Below, piece by piece: positions 9,242 through 12,857 of a stretch of 12,857 nucleotides of DNA. Under the pieces are notes generated by a model. It searched no databases, had not been told where the DNA came from, and worked only from the letters and a program-made list of their open reading frames with translations. Position 1 is the stretch's first letter. Every line of letters starts with the position of its first letter. Source of the DNA: an uncultured Clostridium sp. (GTDB lineage: Bacteria; Bacillota; Clostridia; Peptostreptococcales; Peptostreptococcaceae); the NCBI GenBank assembly GCA_937944945.1, contig CALEBD010000230.1, forward strand, positions 1 through 12,857. Direction: 5' to 3'. The position numbers and the translations under genes were made by a program.

Positions 9242-9267
9242 AGTAGTATGTTTTTATTATTTAACAT
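9238..9267 (-). other. Possible 9-codon leader ORF coupled to the GIY-YIG gene
   Basis: The bases read ATG TTA AAT AAT AAA AAC, then ATA CTA CTA TGA, encoding MLNNKNILL. Its TGA overlaps the endonuclease ATG as ATGA, the same coupling pattern used by true gene pairs in this window. The whole mini-ORF lies within the hairpin, so translating it would open the stem. So short an ORF can arise by chance; there is no other evidence that it is translated. Confidence 0.3.
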
Positions 9268-9274
9268 ACTACTA
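9241..9274 (-). promoter_or_regulatory. Perfect 12-bp hairpin abutting the GIY-YIG start codon
   Basis: TAGTAGTATGTT (9241-9252) and AACATACTACTA (9263-9274) are exact reverse complements separated by a 10-base AT-only loop. In the minus-strand transcript the 3' arm ends on the A of the endonuclease ATG, so the initiation region would be occluded. No T-run follows, so it is not a standard terminator. Hairpins that hide the initiation site are known for T4 homing endonuclease genes such as I-TevI; applying that here is inference. It could also stabilise the 3' end of the capsid mRNA. The rest of the 72-base gap up to 9313 is AT-rich, with nothing else clear. Confidence 0.65.
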
Positions 9275-9302
9275 TAACGGAATATTTTAATTAAGGTTCC
9301 TC

Positions 9303-9315
9303 AATCGCGGCGATT
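9303..9315 (-). repeat. Small GC-rich hairpin at the capsid gene stop codon
   Basis: The minus strand reads AATCGCCGCGATT: a 5-bp stem with a 3-base loop that includes two bases of the capsid TAA. It is GC-rich within AT-rich sequence and has no T-run after it. It could aid mRNA stability or be chance. Confidence 0.3.
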
Positions 9316-10783
9316 ATTCTGCCTCCATGATTAATTCTCCGCAGGCTCTGGGGTCTCTAAGCATAATACCCATTTCACCAAGGAAGAATACAGTGTAACC
9401 GTCCTTACCATTAGATCTCAGAGTATTAATAGACTTGCCATAGCCAGACGGAAGAACTGCACCACCAGTAGTCCAAGTTACGAATTCACGATCCTTACGA
9501 ACTACCTTAACGATATTAGCTTCACCATCACGTCTACCCAGATCAAGGAATGTCATACGATATGATTCCAGCGGTTTCAGAGTTACAGGATGTAACTGAC
9601 GATTATAAACAGGATCATCGTACAACGGGAAATATTTCAAAGTAAGCTCAATACCATTAGTCATTTGGTAAGTCTTGAACTGACCACCGAACTTCAGGCT
9701 ATCACCAGAACCAGTTACAAATACTGTATCCATCAAGTTCATAGTGGCTACCTTTTCCTTCAAGATACGGTCAAATTCACGCATACCCATTTCACCAGTC
9801 AAAGCAACGAATTTACGTTCGTTAGTACCAAGTACGTTATAAGACAGGTCAAACAAGAAGTCTTCCAACAGTTCAGCACTTAAATGAGTATAGTAACGCT
9901 TGTTAGACGGAGCAATCTGTTCCAACAGACCAGCACCAATGAATACCGGACGACCATTAGTACCCTTCAGATTACAAGAACCATCTTTGTTTACATTAGA
10001 TTTCATGTAAACCAACATACGTTCACATCTCTTATACCATTCACGAAGAGCAACCCATTCCTGATAGTCAGCCCACAAATAAGATTTCTTACCAGTTTTA
10101 GGATCTTGCAGAGCAATAGCCATTACTGTAGAATACGCAGAACCTGTGATATCGTAGTTAATACGGATAGTAGTAAGGTAGTTACGCATCTTAAAGTGAG
10201 TACTATAGTTCAGGATATCACCTTCTTCACTGTACTCCTCAACAGCAGAAGCAAGACGATTAACTTGGCTACCAGCTTTCAGATACTGTGCAGGAACATA
10301 AGAAGTAGGATTACCATCAGCAATGAAGCAAGTATATACCCAAAGATTACCATCTTGATAAGGTGCACCAGCAACACGCAGTTGATATTCCTTATTGTCC
10401 AATTCCAATACAGCAGTAGGACCGAACCAATTTTCTTCCAACCACAGATAGATAGGAGTATTACCCAAACCTGCAGTAGTAGTATCAGTGATAGCAGCAC
10501 CATTCCATTTAGCATCTCTAATGGTAATAGCTCTATCTGCATCAATCATTACATTCCACTCCCAGCTCGGTTGATCAATAGTCATTACATTACCAAGACC
10601 GCCAGTTATCATGTCGAGGGAAGTATTATAACCATTATCTTTAGTTCCGAATACATAAGACAACACTGTAGCAACTTGATACGGATTCTACTGAGAAGCA
10701 GCAGAGATTTTATTGGTATCAATCAAGTCTGAGAAACGTTTGCCTTTGTACAAAACCAAATTATTCAGAATATTATTATCCAT
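9314..10783 (-). CDS. Major capsid protein
   Basis: 489 residues. It forms the icosahedral shell; an HK97-like fold is inferred from the family. Recognisable stretches are SYLWADYQEWVALREWYKRC, NGRPVFIGAGLLEQIAPSNK, LTGEMGMREFDRILKEK, YFPLYDDPVYNRQLHP and GEMGIMLRDPRACGELIME, which match my memory of capsid proteins of Bacteroidales gut phages. The start is the ATG at 10783. Codon 32 is a TAG (10688-10690) between ASQ and NPYQVATVLSYV, and the frame runs on without break, so the standard-code reading would lose the first 32 residues. There are 13 other glutamines, all CAA or CAG: TAG is avoided. TAA stop. The gene lies 32 bases after the scaffold gene with no Shine-Dalgarno, as usual for this host group. 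A hairpin-guarded endonuclease gene follows. Confidence 0.93.
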
Positions 10784-10815
10784 AAAATATTAGTAAATTA
10801 TAATTTATTTGTTAT

Positions 10816-11979
10816 TTAATCTACACGTAATTGTCGTGCAAAAGAATCCCACATAGACTCAGTGCTAGTGTTATCCTGTCTTTTAGTCTTTCTACTTACT
10901 CCAGTTCTATTCAAACTATTCTTGAACTTATTAATAGCTGCATTAGAGCCTTCACTCTTAGCTGCTTTTAATAGGGTATCACCCTTCATAGTAAAGTAGG
11001 CGGACTCAAGTAAGTTCTTCACGCTTTTGGAATAGTCTTTCTGATACTGAGTCTTTCCATCAGCTGTGGGTTTGAATATATATTCCAATAATGCCTATTT
11101 ATCTTTCTGAGGTATTTTAATTCCACGAATATTATCCATGCCCTTCAATTCACTGACAACGGTATTAAATTGTTCCTGTTGACGCTTTTTAAGCTCCTTA
11201 GCGCGCTTTTCTTGCGCTTCTAATAGCTCTTGTTTCTTTTGCTCCTTAATGTCTCTAAGGGCTTCTAATGCGTCCGTAGCCTCATCCTCGAGTAAACCAG
11301 CTTCTTCGTATTTAGTCAATTTCTTTTCAATTTGTTTAGCATTGAAGCCTTTTTCTTTCAAGAATTCTTTGATAACCAGTTTTTGATTTACCTCACTATC
11401 TTCTATATTAATCTCTTCTAAGTCTAAGTCTCCATCAATCTGGAAATAATCTCTGAGGTTACCACCATTCTTTACAAAGTTATCCAATGCTTCTACTTCT
11501 TCACTGGCATACTGAGGTACAGAATTCTCCTCAATAACATCTTTGAAATATTCAACTAGTTCTTCTGGAGTTTGAGGGATTTCTTCATCTTCATCTAATT
11601 CCCAACCCATTTTATCTGATAATGCTTCAAAGAAACTAGTTACTGCATTACTTTCAATATCTTCTCCTTGATTATTATCAATATCATTATTTGGGTCATT
11701 ATTAGGTTCGTTATCTTCCTCTTCTTCCTCCTCCTCTTCTTCGTTATCCTCTGGTTTACTTTTCTTAGAAGGTTTGTTCTTTGGATCATCTACGTCTTCC
11801 TCTTCTTCTTTATTGCCTTTATTACCTTTACGTAGTTCTTCCAATTCCTCATCAGTCAATTCTTCCGATGCCCCCTCAAATTCATTTTCATTACCAGGCA
11901 TACGATTACTATTTACATTACTACCTGGCATCATGAAGTCTTCAAATACTTCAAAACCGTTCAATGTATTACTATCCAT
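10816..11979 (-). CDS. Capsid scaffold-like protein
   Basis: 387 residues when TAG 295 (11095-11097) is read as Gln; TAA stop. The protein is very acidic early, with Glu/Asp runs at about residues 50-105, then has a helical, Glu/Lys/Gln-rich coiled-coil region (about 200-285, EAQEKRAKELKKRQQEQF). Next comes RGIKIPQKDK, the TAG, and ALLEYIFKPTADGKTQYQKD, continuing to residue 387. The acidic start, coiled coil and place directly before the capsid gene fit a scaffolding protein that shapes the procapsid and is then removed. The sequence across the TAG is one continuous conserved-looking block, so two separate genes (294 and 90 residues) are unlikely; the second piece also lacks an ATG at its start. 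A fused protease seems unlikely, as I see no catalytic motif. Confidence 0.85.
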
Positions 11980-11993
11980 AATTATATATAATT
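11980..11993. repeat. 14-bp AT palindrome before the scaffold start codon
   Basis: AATTATATATAATT is a perfect palindrome directly upstream of the scaffold ATG, in the 23-base gap after the HNH gene. It may be part of a promoter or a weak hairpin; AT-only palindromes of this size are also likely by chance here. Confidence 0.25.
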
Positions 11994-12002
11994 AGATTAT
12001 TG

Positions 12003-12530
12003 TTATTTATATTCTAAAATACTTTTACAAAAGTATCTTAATTGTTCAATAGTTAAGTCACTCTTCATCTGATTTACTGCCATACATACCAATTGTAGAT
12101 TGCCTTTAATATAACCTAAGTTTGAATCTATTCTATCTACGCTCACATTAGTAGGTACTCGACCGCTATCGAAATAGTATGTCATAGGTATACCAGATAA
12201 GGCACATAAACCTTTTTGTGTATTCCATAGTTCGTGCAAATACTGTAGATCTATATTACACTGTATGTCTTTCTTACGAGCTCTATATTTTAGACCATGA
12301 AATCTTTCATATAGAAGTCTATTTAGATCTTTACTTCCTCTATTTTTTTCCTTACGTCGTAAATAAGCATTTCTTTTACACTCCTTGCATCTACTATCCT
12401 TTTCAGCTCTAAACCATTTATCTGTATTCTTATCAAAACAGTCCAAAGGTTTATACTATTTACATGAATAGCATAGAAGATTACCATCTTCATCAAATTG
12501 CTTAAATTTACTCCTGTATCTTCCTGTCAT
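12003..12530 (-). CDS. HNH endonuclease with N-terminal zinc ribbon
   Basis: 175 residues. A CxxC pair (C20, C23) and a second pair (C48, C51) form a probable zinc ribbon, with the TAG codon 25 placed just after the first pair (CYSCKQYKPLDCF). The C-terminal half carries the phage-type HNH core: CALSG (109-113), VDRIDSNLGYIKGNLQLVC (131-149), then N153 and K156. The His of the usual DH pair is replaced by Arg, as in many phage members. Such proteins nick or cut DNA and often act as selfish homing genes; a packaging role is an alternative given its place between the portal and scaffold genes. The ATG overlaps the preceding stop (ATGA). Starting after the TAG would drop the first two cysteines, so the longer form is preferred. 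TAA stop. Confidence 0.88.
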
Positions 12531-12760
12531 TTTTTCTTTTTTCTCTTTTTAGCTATCTTTGAAAAGTTTTGAGCAAATATAGCACGCTTACGCGTCAAAG
12601 GATTTTTACTATGCGTAAGTTCTTCAGTTGATTTACCAGTTCTACGTTTCAACTCATTGAACTTACCTCTATTCTTTTTCTTAATATGAATACCACCATA
12701 CTTGTATGTAGGTATAGGGTAGACCAGCATGATACCTGTATAGTCTATTAAATCACTCAT
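12527..12760 (-). CDS. Small basic conserved virion-region protein
   Basis: 77 residues, no TAG codon, TGA stop. The N-terminus has YPIPTYKYGGIHIKKKNRGK (residues 14-33), then KRRTGKSTEELTHSKNPLTR and KRAIFAQNFSKIAKKRKKKK to the end. GGIHIK with a following RGKF and the ending RAxFAxNxxK is a pattern I know from small proteins coded beside portal genes in Bacteroidales phages. The function is unproven. The strong positive charge and Lys-rich tail suggest nucleic-acid contact or binding to acidic partners, such as the acidic ends of its neighbours. It overlaps the upstream gene by 8 bases and the HNH gene by 4, so it is probably translated in series with them. Confidence 0.8.
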   Translation of the reverse strand: MSDLIDYTGIMLVYPIPTYKYGGIHIKKKNRGKFNELKRRTGKSTEELTHSKNPLTRKRAIFAQNFSKIAKKRKKKK

Positions 12761-12857
12761 ACTAATCTTTAAGTTCGTTTATTTCCTTTTCAAGTTCATT
12801 AATGCTTTCATCAATATCTACTTCTGATTCATCTTCTTCTGTATCATATTCTTTATC
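12753..12857 (-). CDS. C-terminus of probable portal protein (partial)
   Basis: Only the last 34 residues are visible, and the gene runs off the right edge. They are strongly acidic (DKEYDTEEDESEVDIDESIN and on), followed by a short charged helix (ELEKEINELKD). A TAG at 12762-12764 is followed by two codons (Tyr, Glu) and TGA at 12753-12755. If TAG is sense, as elsewhere, the gene ends at 12753 and overlaps the next start by 8 bases. Identification as the portal is by gene order only: portals of these phages commonly precede the small basic protein and the scaffold-capsid pair and end in acidic tails. No diagnostic portal motif is in view. Confidence 0.5.

Noticed and set aside
9287..9294. 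TTAATTAA palindrome after the capsid gene
   Set aside because: An 8-base AT palindrome is expected by chance in such AT-rich intergenic DNA.
8615..9313. Group I intron carrying the GIY-YIG gene
   Set aside because: The capsid gene and the following gene are each complete with their own start and stop. The endonuclease gene sits between genes, not within one, and I see no intron core elements.
9665..10732. Long plus-strand open frames opposite the capsid gene, the largest at 9884-10732 (282 codons)
   Set aside because: They lie antisense to a clear capsid gene, encode Ser/Ile/Thr-rich low-quality sequence, and are explained by the codon bias of that gene. No family is recognisable.
11690..11850. 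Low-complexity TCT/TCC-rich stretch as a DNA repeat or plus-strand serine-rich gene
   Set aside because: It is the reverse complement of the Glu/Asp runs in the acidic part of the scaffold protein; coding bias explains it.
1..12857. CRISPR array, insertion sequence, integrase attachment site or toxin-antitoxin or defence genes
   Set aside because: I found no regular spaced repeats, transposase motifs or defence-type domains. Every gene fits virion structure or homing nucleases.

Overview
This window looks like part of the virion-structure region of a tailed double-stranded DNA phage of gut Bacteroidales, most like the crAss-like phages (Crassvirales). The evidence is the AT-rich sequence, the near absence of Shine-Dalgarno sites before the genes, the gene order and the recognisable protein families. 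All genes are on the minus strand, so the transcript reads from 12857 down to 1. I cannot assign a family within the group, and other amber-recoding Bacteroidales phages (for example Lak-type) are not fully excluded.

The key to reading the window is the genetic code. With the standard code most genes break into pieces, and every break is a TAG codon. Reading TAG as an amino acid (glutamine, as in NCBI translation table 15) joins the pieces in the same frame into full-length proteins. I count 34 internal TAG codons in ten genes, plus one near the end of the partial gene at the right edge. All 14 gene ends seen here are TAA or TGA, and none needs TAG as a stop.

Layout in the direction of transcription: the acidic C-terminus of a probable portal protein (12857-12753); a small basic protein (12760-12527); an HNH endonuclease (12530-12003); an acidic scaffold-like protein (11979-10816); the major capsid protein (10783-9314); a free-standing GIY-YIG homing endonuclease preceded by a perfect 12-bp hairpin (9241-8615); three head or neck structural proteins packed end to end (8609-7857, 7857-7147, 7144-6476); a 97-base intergenic stretch with inverted repeats; an apparent major virion protein with no TAG codon (6378-5404), closed by a clear intrinsic terminator (5341-5379); a cysteine-rich protein (5326-4733); a small protein (4739-4425); a large tail protein (4428-1894, possibly to 1841 through a frameshift); a small conserved protein (1827-1534); and a tail-fibre protein cut by the left edge (1537-1).

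Capsid assembly (portal, scaffold, capsid), neck assembly and tail or fibre assembly follow one another as in a late operon, with many ATGA-type overlaps that suggest translational coupling. The two homing endonucleases sit in the capsid block, one on each side of the scaffold-capsid pair. TAG codons are rare or absent in the capsid-type genes (0 in the gene at 5404-6378, 1 in the capsid gene) and frequent in neck and tail genes (6 in 222 residues, 15 in 844 residues). Late structural expression should therefore depend on a TAG-decoding tRNA, which is not in this window.
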